DNA from: VRUE01 sp963717375
GTDB lineage: Bacteria; Actinomycetota; Thermoleophilia; Solirubrobacterales; 70-9
Direction of reading: 5' to 3'
Assembly (NCBI GenBank): GCA_963717375.1
Contig: OY970329.1
Coordinates: 1,178,001 to 1,242,000, forward strand
Length of the DNA stretch: 64,000 nucleotides
Positions 37,974 to 45,838 of this stretch are shown here, in pieces. The notes under the pieces were generated by a model. It saw only the letters and a list, made by a program, of their open reading frames with translations, ran no database searches and was not told where the DNA came from. Each line of letters opens with the position of its first letter. Position 1 is the first letter of the stretch. The translations under genes were made by a program, and so were the position numbers.

Positions 37974-38664
37974 GTTGCGCGAGGTCCGGGTCAGCTACGG
38001 GCGCATCGAGGTGGTCCACGGAGTGGACCTGAGCGTCGGCGAAGGGGAAGTGCTCGGGATGGTTGGCCCAAACGGGGCCGGCAAGAGCTCGATCCTGCGA
38101 GCGATTTGCGGACTGGCGCGCCCGACCGCCGGCGAGGTGAGCTTCGAGAACCGCCTGCTGACCGGGCTGGCGCCGGAGCAAATTGCAGGACTGGGATTGG
38201 CGCTGGTGCCCGAGGGTCGGCACATCTTCAAGACCCTGACGGTGGCGGAGAACCTGCGGCTCGGAGCGGGGAGCGACGGTGGCGGCGTCCTGATGGAGCA
38301 GACGCTCGAGCGCTTCCCGATCCTTCGCCAGCGGGCCCGCCAACAGGCCGATCGCCTCTCGGGCGGAGAGCAACAGCAGCTGGCGATCGCCCGGGCCCTA
38401 CTCGGCAAACCAAAGTTGTTGATCCTCGACGAGCCCTCGCTCGGCCTGGCGCCGAAGATGATCGACGTCATCTACGAGCTGCTCCAGGGCCTGCGCGACG
38501 AAGGGGTGACGATGCTGCTGGTCGAGCAGAATGCCGCCCGCACGATCGACTTCTGCGACCGCTGCGTCGTACTCAGCACCGGCAGGATTCGAGCCCAAGG
38601 ATCTCGCAGTGAGCTGCAGCGCAACCCCGATGTCCTGCGCGCCTACCTGGGCAGGCAAATATGA
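37966..38664 (+). CDS. livF: Branched-chain amino-acid-type ABC ATPase LivF
   Basis: 232 aa. Walker A GPNGAGKSSIL, signature LSGGEQQQLAIARALL, Walker B LLILDEPSLGLAP. The ATG lies inside the end of the fused gene with an 8-bp overlap. It is the second ATPase of the importer and, unlike the fused LivG half, has a canonical signature, suggesting asymmetric ATP sites. A Rieske oxygenase gene begins 35 bp downstream. Confidence 0.95.
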   Translation: MLELREVRVSYGRIEVVHGVDLSVGEGEVLGMVGPNGAGKSSILRAICGLARPTAGEVSFENRLLTGLAPEQIAGLGLALVPEGRHIFKTLTVAENLRLGAGSDGGGVLMEQTLERFPILRQRARQQADRLSGGEQQQLAIARALLGKPKLLILDEPSLGLAPKMIDVIYELLQGLRDEGVTMLLVEQNAARTIDFCDRCVVLSTGRIRAQGSRSELQRNPDVLRAYLGRQI

Positions 38665-38665
38665 A

Positions 38666-38686
38666 TGAAATAGAATCCTGAAATAG
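38666..38686 (+). promoter_or_regulatory. Direct repeat upstream of the Rieske oxygenase
   Basis: TGAAATAG occurs twice with 5 bases between, just after the livF stop and 13 bp before the oxygenase ATG. The AT-rich pair stands out from the surrounding GC-rich DNA and could bind a regulator or form promoter elements. Confidence 0.4.
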
Positions 38687-38699
38687 TCACTAGGAAGCG

Positions 38700-39716
38700 A
38701 TGTACGGCGACCGCCCATTCCGAGTTCCGACCAGCGAGGAGATCTCACTCGCGCTGCGTCACTGCTGGCAGCCGGTCGCAAGACTCGAGGATCTGAAGCG
38801 CGGCCCGCAGCGAGCGGTGCTGCTTGGGGAAGCGCTCGCCGTCTTTCTCACCGAGAGCGGCGAGCCGGCGGTGGTCGCGGATCGCTGCGCCCATCGCGGG
38901 GCATCGCTCTCGATGGGCAAGGTCGCGGGTGAGTCGATCCAATGCCCCTACCACGGCTGGGAGTGGGCGGGCGAGGATGGTGCCTGCACCCGTATCCCCT
39001 CGCTGCCCGACCAGAGTCAGATCCCAACCCGCGCCCGCGTCGCCGCCTTTCCGGCGCGCCTGCACTGGGGCCTGGTCTGGACGGTCCTGGAGAAGCCGCT
39101 GGGCGAGCCACCCGACCTGCCGTGGTTCGACGCCGACGCCTGGACCTGGGGTCACGGCACCCCGTTTGAGCTGCCCGTCGGGCTGGGGGTGATGATCGAG
39201 AACTTCCGCGACGTCGCCCACTTCGCCTTCGTCCACGAGACGACCCTCGGCCCACTGCCGGAGGTGGTCGAGCCGCTGGATGTCGAGCGAGACGGCATCG
39301 AGGTGACGCTGCGGCGAGAGATGCAGTTCGGCGACAAAGCCGCCAAGTTCTGGAGCTCGGTGGGCGAGGCTCGCTACCACGTGATCGCCCCCAACTTCAT
39401 CTCGTTCCAGATGTTCACCGACACGGGCGAACGCTGCCTGCTCCACGCCGCCCGCGCGATCAGCGCCACGGAGTCGGCGCACTACTGGATCGAGGGAGGG
39501 CTGGCCGAGGGCTTTGACGACGCGGCCCTCGCGGAGGCAATCGACTACGAGTGGCGCATCTACCGCGAGGACCTGCCGGTCATCTCCGCGGTCGAGCCGC
39601 CCGAGCTATCGCTGGACCCCAACTCCGACACGAGCACGCTCGCCGATCGCTTCACCCTCGCCTACCGGCCCGCCTTCGCCGAGTTCGTCGATCGCGCGCT
39701 CAGCCTCCGTATGTAG
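38700..39716 (+). CDS. Rieske non-haem iron oxygenase, large subunit type
   Basis: 338 aa, near the size of vanillate-demethylase-like (VanA) oxygenases. Rieske 2Fe-2S ligands: Cys63, His65, Cys82, His85 (CAHRG ... CPYHGWEW). Mononuclear iron site: NFRDVAHFAFVH with Asn168, Asp171, His174 and His179. It would hydroxylate or demethylate an aromatic or related compound with electrons from a separate reductase, which is not in this window. Its location after the importer suggests that the imported compound is its substrate. The stop overlaps the convergent lipoprotein gene by 17 bp. Confidence 0.93.
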   Translation: MYGDRPFRVPTSEEISLALRHCWQPVARLEDLKRGPQRAVLLGEALAVFLTESGEPAVVADRCAHRGASLSMGKVAGESIQCPYHGWEWAGEDGACTRIPSLPDQSQIPTRARVAAFPARLHWGLVWTVLEKPLGEPPDLPWFDADAWTWGHGTPFELPVGLGVMIENFRDVAHFAFVHETTLGPLPEVVEPLDVERDGIEVTLRREMQFGDKAAKFWSSVGEARYHVIAPNFISFQMFTDTGERCLLHAARAISATESAHYWIEGGLAEGFDDAALAEAIDYEWRIYREDLPVISAVEPPELSLDPNSDTSTLADRFTLAYRPAFAEFVDRALSLRM

Positions 39717-40890
39717 GGATGAACGGCGGCTTCACCTTCGCCACCAGCTTCGGCTTGCCGTTCGAGTACTCATAGACCGGCCAGATCCGGGTCGCCAGGT
39801 GGTCTTCCGGACTGAACGTCTCCTTGCCGACGATCGTCTGGTGCGGCTTGGCTTCGAGGGCGTCGGCAAGCACGTTCCCGCTGACGCTGTGGGTTTCCCT
39901 GATCGCCTCGATGATCAGTTGGCCGGCGGCGTAGGACGCCAGCAGGGTCCCGGACACGTCGGTATTGACCCCGTTGCGCCGAAGGACCCTGAACAGACGC
40001 GCTGAGGCACGGTCGGGCGGATCGTAGGCCGAGCCGTTGGAGGTCGCGTAGATCTTCCCCGGATCCGGGATGCCCTTGATCCAGAAGGTGCCGTCGAAAG
40101 AGCTGCCGCCAAGGATCGGGACGTCGATGCCGGCGGCCTGGATCTGCTTGATCGCCGCTGCGCCGCCGGGCGGGTAGGAGGCCATGACCACGGCGTCGGC
40201 GTCGGAATTCTTCAGCTCGCTGACCTGGCTGGCGATCGACTCGTCGCCGTTGGCGAAATCGGCGGAGCCGGCGATCGAGCCGCCGAGCTTTTTCCATACC
40301 TGTTCGAAGGCAGAACACTGCGCCTTGCCCATCACGATCGCCGTGTCGCACATGAGGAAAGGCCGCTTGATCCCCCGCTGGTGCAGGAAGGCGGCTCCGG
40401 CGCTGACCTCGCTGAGAAAGTTCGGGTTGCCGCTGAAGGAGAGGTGGCCCGTGTACGGCGGGCCATAGCCGGGTTCGCCGGCACACATGGAGAAGTTGAG
40501 CTTGTCGTGTTCTTCGGCCACCGGCGCGGCCGCAGCCGCCGTCAGCGCCTCGCAGCTGAGCAGGAGGGTGTCGGCGCCCTCTTCGATCACCTTCTGCGCG
40601 GCCACCGGAGCCTGCTGCGGATCGGAGCGATTGTCGGCCTTCACTATCACCAGCTTGTGTCCGTCGATGCCGCCCTTGGCGTTGGTTTCATCGACCAGCT
40701 GTTCGATCGCGGAGATGTTGCCGTCATAGGGCGCGAGGTAGCCGGTCTTGGCGATCGCGGCGCCGATCACTATCTCCTTCGGCAGGCCGGTGGAGGGCGA
40801 GTCAGTCGAATCGCCACTGCTGCCGCAACCGACCAGGGCGGTCAGCGCAAATGCCAGCAGGGCGAGGAGCGGCTTTGCGGAGTTCGGCAT
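39700..40890 (-). CDS. ABC importer substrate-binding lipoprotein (HAAT type)
   Basis: 396 aa. ATG 40890 gives a signal peptide ending in a lipobox (LTALVGCGSS). A GTG at 40905 is an alternative. KEIVIGAAIAKTGYLAPYDG, DETNAKGGIDG and VIVKADNRSDPQQAP fit type I periplasmic binding proteins of branched-chain amino-acid importers. It is the obvious partner of LivH/LivMG/LivF but is transcribed convergently from its own promoter, where two dyads lie (40894-40912 and 40919-40931). It may therefore be produced independently of the channel. Confidence 0.93.
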   Translation of the reverse strand: MPNSAKPLLALLAFALTALVGCGSSGDSTDSPSTGLPKEIVIGAAIAKTGYLAPYDGNISAIEQLVDETNAKGGIDGHKLVIVKADNRSDPQQAPVAAQKVIEEGADTLLLSCEALTAAAAAPVAEEHDKLNFSMCAGEPGYGPPYTGHLSFSGNPNFLSEVSAGAAFLHQRGIKRPFLMCDTAIVMGKAQCSAFEQVWKKLGGSIAGSADFANGDESIASQVSELKNSDADAVVMASYPPGGAAAIKQIQAAGIDVPILGGSSFDGTFWIKGIPDPGKIYATSNGSAYDPPDRASARLFRVLRRNGVNTDVSGTLLASYAAGQLIIEAIRETHSVSGNVLADALEAKPHQTIVGKETFSPEDHLATRIWPVYEYSNGKPKLVAKVKPPFIPTYGG

Positions 40891-40893
40891 CCA

Positions 40894-40931
40894 GAGTTCC
40901 CGCACCGAACTCTAGTAATTCCCAAAGGGAA
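40894..40931. promoter_or_regulatory. Two adjacent dyads before the binding-protein gene
   Basis: GAGTTC-N7-GAACTC (40894-40912) and TTCCC-AAA-GGGAA (40919-40931) are perfect small inverted repeats immediately upstream of the lipoprotein start. They are plausible operator half-sites; the first overlaps the ribosome-site region. Confidence 0.4.
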
Positions 40932-40973
40932 ATACTTCAACTAAATCAAGTAAAGAACCCGGTGGGCGCGGGC

Positions 40974-41147
40974 CTAGCTGTTGGCGAGGCCGAGGGCCAG
41001 CAGCGGGAAGGCAAGCATGATGCCCATGTAGGCGCCCATCAGAGCGCCGGTGCGGAGGCTGGCCGTGCGCGAGCGGGCGCCGGAGATGGCGCCGATCAGG
41101 AAGATCGCGGCGGCGAGGGTGAGGCCAATCCAGAAGACGTCGGGCAT
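40974..41147 (-). CDS. Small two-helix membrane protein
   Basis: 57 aa from ATG 41147 (MPDVFWIGLTLAAAIFLIGA) to TAG 40974. Two hydrophobic stretches (residues about 4-21 and 36-55) are joined by a basic/Gly loop (SGARSRTASLRTG). No strong ribosome site is seen. It is divergent from the downstream MFS gene (58 bp) and 83 bp upstream of the binding-protein gene on the same strand. I do not recognise a family. The codon usage and hydrophobic pattern support translation. Confidence 0.6.
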   Translation of the reverse strand: MPDVFWIGLTLAAAIFLIGAISGARSRTASLRTGALMGAYMGIMLAFPLLALGLANS

Positions 41148-41205
41148 GAGCGGGCGAGATTATCGAATGGGGAGGATTTGGCGGGCTCGCGACAAACCGT
41201 CGAGC

Positions 41206-42756
41206 ATGGACACCAGCGGCAGCGCCAACAAGAATCTGATCCTCGCGGCGATGATCTTCGCCGTCTCGATGACCTTCATCGACATGACGATCGTCGCGAT
41301 CGCAGTTCCCAGCCTGCAGGAAGACCTCTCGCTCTCCTCGACCGGGGTGCAGTGGATCATCAACGGCTACCTGCTCTCGCTCTCGGCGCTCTTCGCCTTC
41401 GGCGGCAGGCTCGCCGATATCGCCGGCCACCGGCGCATGGTCGTGCTCGGCGTGATCGTCTTTGCCACCGCCTCCGGCCTCTGCGGGGCGACGCCGACCG
41501 GCAGCCTCGACGAGGTCTGGCTGATCACCTTCCGCATCATCCAGGGCGCCGGCGCGGCGATCATGTTTCCGGCGGCGCTGGCGATCGTCCTCGGCGCCTT
41601 CCCGGTACGCGAGCGCGGCCGCGCGATGGCGATCTTCTTCGCGATCACCGGTGGCCTGACCTCGATCGGCCCGCTCGCCGGCGGCTACCTGGTCGAGATC
41701 AGCTGGCGGACGATCTTCTGGGTCAACATCCCGGTCGCGATCATCGCCCTGATCCTGACCGCGATCGCCAAGCCCGACGACCACAAGCACCCGGCGCCGC
41801 TCGACTACCGCGGCACGGTGCTGATCTCCGGCGGCATGGGCCTCGCCATCCTCGGCCTGCAGCAGTCGAGCGTCTGGGGCTGGGGCAGCGCGATCACCTG
41901 GGTCTGCATCGCCGCCGGGCTAGCGCTGATCGCCGCCTTCGTCGCCTTCGAGCTGCGCGTCGCCAACCCCCTGATCAGGGTGCGGATCTTCGAAAACCGC
42001 GCCTTCGCGGTCGACAACGTGATCCTCTTCCTGCTGATGATCCCCTTCGTCCCGCTCTTCTTCTTCGCCAGTATGTACGCGCAGATCTCGCTCGGCGAAA
42101 GTGCCTCGGAAACCGGCCTCTACCTGCTGATCTTCTTCGCCGGCTTCGCCACCGCCTCGCAGTGGGGCGGCAGGATTCTCGACCGGGTCGGGGCGAGGCC
42201 TTCGGTGGTGCTCGGCTGCGCGGTCGCGGCGGCTGGATTCGCCCTCTGGGCGCATTCGATGCCTGACCTCTCGGTCAGCTCGCAGTGGTACTGGATCGTC
42301 CTCGCCGGAGCGGGCGTCGGCCTCGTCCTAGGGCCGGCGAACACCGACGCGCTCAACCGCCTGCCCGCCAGCCACTACGGCGAGGCGACCGGGATCACGC
42401 AAACGGTGCGCAACTTCGGCTCCAGCCTCGGCCTCGCGGTGTTGGGCACGATCCTGATCCTCGAGAACAAGGCGAACCTGGAGTCGACGCTCGGCGCGCA
42501 AGGCGTGCCAAAGGCGAAGGCCGACCAGATCGCCGACTCGATCAGCCAGGGCAGTTCCAGCAGCAGCGCCGGCTTCGCCGAAGCGGCGGGCAAGCACGCG
42601 CAGCAGCTCTTCACGGCCGTCCAGCACGACTTCGCGCTCGCCTCGCGCACGGTCTTCTACGTGATGGCCGCGGTGATGGCGCTCGCCTTCGTCGTCGCCC
42701 TGGCCGCGATGCCCGCCGGCAAGGTCGAGGAACAAGTCGAAGACCCCACTCCGTAG
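41206..42756 (+). CDS. MFS drug-type exporter (DHA2, 14-TM)
   Basis: 516 aa. It begins MDTSGSANKNLILAAMIFAV at ATG 41206; a longer reading would overlap the divergent small gene. Landmarks: TIVAIAVPSLQEDL, GGRLADIAGHRRMV (motif A) and ITGGLTSIGPLAGGYLVE (motif C). About 14 membrane helices; an acidic tail ends it. It is probably a proton-coupled exporter of toxic or signalling molecules. It is a paralogue in type, not close in sequence, of the exporter at 29986. A 50-bp dyad element follows 5 bp after the stop. Confidence 0.92.
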   Translation: MDTSGSANKNLILAAMIFAVSMTFIDMTIVAIAVPSLQEDLSLSSTGVQWIINGYLLSLSALFAFGGRLADIAGHRRMVVLGVIVFATASGLCGATPTGSLDEVWLITFRIIQGAGAAIMFPAALAIVLGAFPVRERGRAMAIFFAITGGLTSIGPLAGGYLVEISWRTIFWVNIPVAIIALILTAIAKPDDHKHPAPLDYRGTVLISGGMGLAILGLQQSSVWGWGSAITWVCIAAGLALIAAFVAFELRVANPLIRVRIFENRAFAVDNVILFLLMIPFVPLFFFASMYAQISLGESASETGLYLLIFFAGFATASQWGGRILDRVGARPSVVLGCAVAAAGFALWAHSMPDLSVSSQWYWIVLAGAGVGLVLGPANTDALNRLPASHYGEATGITQTVRNFGSSLGLAVLGTILILENKANLESTLGAQGVPKAKADQIADSISQGSSSSSAGFAEAAGKHAQQLFTAVQHDFALASRTVFYVMAAVMALAFVVALAAMPAGKVEEQVEDPTP

Positions 42757-42761
42757 TCCAC

Positions 42762-42811
42762 GCTGACTTCGTCTTTAGTAGTCCATATGCACGCATAAAG
42801 GCGAAGTCAGC
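42762..42811. repeat. 50-bp dyad element, copy 2
   Basis: The arms match copy 1 at 14249: GCTGACTTCGTC on the left and GGCGAAGTCAGC on the right, total length again exactly 50. The arms extend to 16 bp here (TTTA pairs with TAAA). The single arm change (C to T) keeps a G-U pair in RNA of the + strand. The centre has CATATGC. Confidence 0.75.
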
Positions 42812-42864
42812 CCTGAAGGTAGATGTTGCGGGTGACCTGGAACTGCCGTACGTTGCCGAGCGTG

Positions 42865-44787
42865 ATGATTCGAGCATTCCTCGTCGCCTCGATGTTCGGG
42901 ACGACGGCACTGCTCACTTTGCCGGGCTCCGCGATAGGCGCGAGTCCGGCCCAGCGCCTAATTAGCACCTACGCGCCGATCACGATGCTGCGCGAAGAGC
43001 AGGATCCGCCCTGCGAAACCTCAGCTGAGCAGTACGAGCCGACGAGCGTCTCAACCGTGCTCGGCAACCCCTCGGTGCGCCTCCAGCGAGTCGAAGAAAA
43101 CGGCAAGGAAGTGCTAGTGACGCGGGCCCCGACGGCTGCCGACATCGCCGGGCTCGACGACCCCTACCACCTCGAACTGCCCGGCGACCCACTCGGCGAC
43201 ACCTGCGTCTACGCGCGCGACTTCGCCAGGCTGAAACGGGAAGGCAAGGCGCCGCCGACCACCTACGCTCACATCGCCCGCCAGGTAGGGCGGCCGGGGC
43301 TCGTCGTCCAGTACTGGTTCTTCTGGTACTTCAACCAGTTCAACGACCTGCACGAGGGCGACTGGGAGGGCATGCAGATCGCCTTCGAAGCAAACACGGC
43401 GCGCGAAGCACTGGCCGAGGGCCCGAGCGAAATGATCCTCTTCCAGCACGCCGGCGGCGAGCGGGCGGACTGGGGAGACCCGAAGGTCGACAAGGAAGGG
43501 ACGCACCCAATCGTCTACCCCGCGGCGGGCTCGCACGCGACCTTCTACGACTCGACCGTCTACGTCCAGAACGACTCAAAGGGCTCCGGCGTCGGTTGCG
43601 ACAACACCAGCGGGCCCTTGTACGAAGTGCGGCCGCATCCGATCGCGATCCCGACTTTCCCGACCACCACCGGCCGCTTCAAGTGGCTCACTTACTTCGG
43701 CCACTGGGGTCAAAAGGAGGCAGGTTTCAACAACGGCCCGACCGGCCCGGCGACGAAGACCCAGTGGCTCGAACCGTTCTCCTGGATGGAAAAGCAGCGG
43801 ACGACGAGCCCGCGGGTGCCGGGCGGATCGTTTGCCGGCCCCGCGGTCAGCGGTGCCTTCTGCGGCGCCGTCTCCACTGTCTCCGACGTGATCAACCTCG
43901 AGTCGCGCTCGCGGCCGGCGGCGATCGCGATGATCGCGGTCCCTGCCCTCCTTCTACTGCTGTTCGTCGGCGTGACCAAGTGGGGCCCGGTCGACCTGAC
44001 CGAGTTGCGCCGGCGCCGTGCCTTCGGCCAGATCGTGCGGGCGGCACGGCAGCTCTACGGACGGCACTGGCGAACGATGGTGCCGATCGGTCTGAGCGCA
44101 CTTGTGATTGTCGGCGGGGTGCGCGGGCTCGCCGCCCTGATCGCCGGGCAGCGCGGCGTAGACAGCGCCACCGGCCGCACCGGCGCCCACCTCGCCCTCG
44201 CCGACACGATCGAATCGCTCGGGCTGCCGATTGCCGAAGCGATCGTCGCCGCGGTGGTGATCTTTGCCGTGCGACTGCTGCTCGAAAGCGGGGGGATGAG
44301 TTTCCTCGACTCCTGGCGCGGCATGCTGCGTCGCTTCTGGCGAGTAGCGGGAGGGTCGCTGCTGCCGCCACTGGCGGCGCTGGCACTCGCCGTCACGATC
44401 ATCGGGATTCCCGTCGCGATCTACAAGATCGTCTGCTGGCAGTTCGTCCAGCAGGAGATCCTGGTCGAGGACAAGGGCATCCGCGAGGCCTTCCACGGCA
44501 GCTCCAACCGGGTGCGCGGCCGCTGGTGGCACACGGTGCGGACCCTCGGCTTCTTCTGGCTGCTCAGCATCGCGGCCGGCCCGGTGCTCGGCTTCACCCT
44601 GATCTTCACCAACATCTCGCTGCTCTGGATCAACGTGATCGGCTCCGTCGTCTTCGCCCTGCTCGTCCCCTACGTGGCACTCGGCCGCACATTGCTCTAC
44701 TTCGACCTTGGTGAGCGGGCAGAGGAGGAGCCGGCGAAGCCCTGGCGCGAGCGATGGCCACGCCGGGCGGCCACGGCCGAGGCCTGA
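42865..44787 (+). CDS. Vps62-like secreted domain fused to a multi-span membrane domain
   Basis: 640 aa from ATG 42865, which opens a signal peptide (IRAFLVASMFGTTALLTLPG). Residues about 30-350 resemble the Vps62/DUF946 family: VVQYWFFWYFNQFNDLHEGD, WEGMQIAF, AAGSHATFYD and TYFGHWGQK. Then about five membrane segments (about 365-620) with large hydrophobic runs such as AAIAMIAVPALLLLLFVG. A basic tail ends it. Vps62 function in bacteria is unknown. The combination of a folded exterior domain and an extended membrane domain is unusual. The start is preceded by only a weak ribosome site. Confidence 0.82.
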   Translation: MIRAFLVASMFGTTALLTLPGSAIGASPAQRLISTYAPITMLREEQDPPCETSAEQYEPTSVSTVLGNPSVRLQRVEENGKEVLVTRAPTAADIAGLDDPYHLELPGDPLGDTCVYARDFARLKREGKAPPTTYAHIARQVGRPGLVVQYWFFWYFNQFNDLHEGDWEGMQIAFEANTAREALAEGPSEMILFQHAGGERADWGDPKVDKEGTHPIVYPAAGSHATFYDSTVYVQNDSKGSGVGCDNTSGPLYEVRPHPIAIPTFPTTTGRFKWLTYFGHWGQKEAGFNNGPTGPATKTQWLEPFSWMEKQRTTSPRVPGGSFAGPAVSGAFCGAVSTVSDVINLESRSRPAAIAMIAVPALLLLLFVGVTKWGPVDLTELRRRRAFGQIVRAARQLYGRHWRTMVPIGLSALVIVGGVRGLAALIAGQRGVDSATGRTGAHLALADTIESLGLPIAEAIVAAVVIFAVRLLLESGGMSFLDSWRGMLRRFWRVAGGSLLPPLAALALAVTIIGIPVAIYKIVCWQFVQQEILVEDKGIREAFHGSSNRVRGRWWHTVRTLGFFWLLSIAAGPVLGFTLIFTNISLLWINVIGSVVFALLVPYVALGRTLLYFDLGERAEEEPAKPWRERWPRRAATAEA

Positions 44788-44792
44788 GCGGC

Positions 44793-45116
44793 TCAAAGTT
44801 GGGTTGCAACCAGCGCTACGAGTGCAGTTGCGAGCGCGGCGACGAGGCCGCCGCCCACGTAAAACAGGGCGATTAGCAACGTATCGAAGCGTACGCTGAT
44901 CGACTCGAGCTTCGCCTCGATCCCCTCGAACCGCGCGTCGACCTTGTCGAACTGGCGATTGACCTCATCGAACTTCCTATTGACCTCGTCGAATCGCCGG
45001 TCGATTTCGCGGAACTGCAGATTGAGGCGTTCGTCGACTCGGTCGAAACGTTCATCCATCCGCTCGCTCAGACCGTCCAAGCGGTCGTCCGTCCAGTTCA
45101 CTCGCATCGCCTCCAT
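44793..45116 (-). CDS. Coiled-coil protein with C-terminal membrane tail
   Basis: 107 aa. Residues about 10-75 are 7-residue repeats (RFDRVDERL, RFDEVNRKFDEVNR, QFDKVDARFEGIEAKLES), a clear parallel coiled coil. One helix at about 84-106 (LLIALFYVGGGLVAALATAL) anchors the tail. Starts at 45116 or 45107 are possible. It may form a membrane-bound trimer or dimer rod. It is not a recognised enzyme. It is convergent with the Vps62-like gene with a 5-bp gap. Confidence 0.82.
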   Translation of the reverse strand: MEAMRVNWTDDRLDGLSERMDERFDRVDERLNLQFREIDRRFDEVNRKFDEVNRQFDKVDARFEGIEAKLESISVRFDTLLIALFYVGGGLVAALATALVALVATQL

Positions 45117-45241
45117 GCCTCCATCGTGCCTCGGTTCGCCGCAACCGTTGCGCGCTGAATGTCACAGGTTTGAGACTTTTTGTCTGCGGTTGATGTTACA
45201 GACGCAAGCGACCCCGAACGGCTCCAGCTAGATTTCGGCCA

Positions 45242-45838
45242 GTGAAATTGCTTGCCTTCAGCGACCTGCATCGAGACCTCGATCAAGCGGCCGAGCTGGT
45301 CGCGATGTCGGCCGAGGCCGACGTGGTGATCGGGGCCGGCGACTTCGCCTCGGTGCACGAGGGGCTGGTGGAGACAATCGATGCCCTGGCGGCGATCGAG
45401 ACACCCACCGTGCTGGTACCCGGAAACAACGAGACCGAGGATGCGCTGCGCGAGGCGGCGGAGAGCTGGAGCGCCGCCACCGTCCTGCACGGCAGCGGCG
45501 CGACGATCGAGGGCGCCGACTTCTACGGGCTCGGTGCCGGCGTCCCCGTCACCCCTTGGGATTGGAGCTTCGACCTCGACGATGAGGCGGCGGCGGCGAT
45601 GCTCGCGCCCTGCCCCGAGAGCGCAATCCTCGTCCTCCACTCGCCCCCGCGCGACCACTGCGACAGCAACGGCGCCGGGATGAACTTCGGCAGCCCGGCC
45701 CTGCTGAGCGCGATCGAAGAGAAGAACCCCCGGCTGGCGGTCTGCGGCCACATCCACGAGTCGTGGGGATGCGAGAGCCGGGTCGGCGAGACGCCGGTCC
45801 GCAACCTCGGCCCGAAGGGCACCTGGATCGAGGTCTAG
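45242..45838 (+). CDS. Calcineurin-like metallophosphoesterase
   Basis: 198 aa. FSDLHRD, GAGDFAS, PGNNE, LHSPP and CGHIHESWG are the five metal motifs of the small YfcE/ICC-like class; NNE replaces the usual NHD/E, as in related archaeal and bacterial forms. It hydrolyses phosphodiesters or phosphomonoesters. GTG 45242 is the start; TAGATT seven bases earlier could be a -10 box of a leaderless transcript. It shares CTAG at its stop with the convergent reductase. Confidence 0.92.
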   Translation: MKLLAFSDLHRDLDQAAELVAMSAEADVVIGAGDFASVHEGLVETIDALAAIETPTVLVPGNNETEDALREAAESWSAATVLHGSGATIEGADFYGLGAGVPVTPWDWSFDLDDEAAAAMLAPCPESAILVLHSPPRDHCDSNGAGMNFGSPALLSAIEEKNPRLAVCGHIHESWGCESRVGETPVRNLGPKGTWIEV

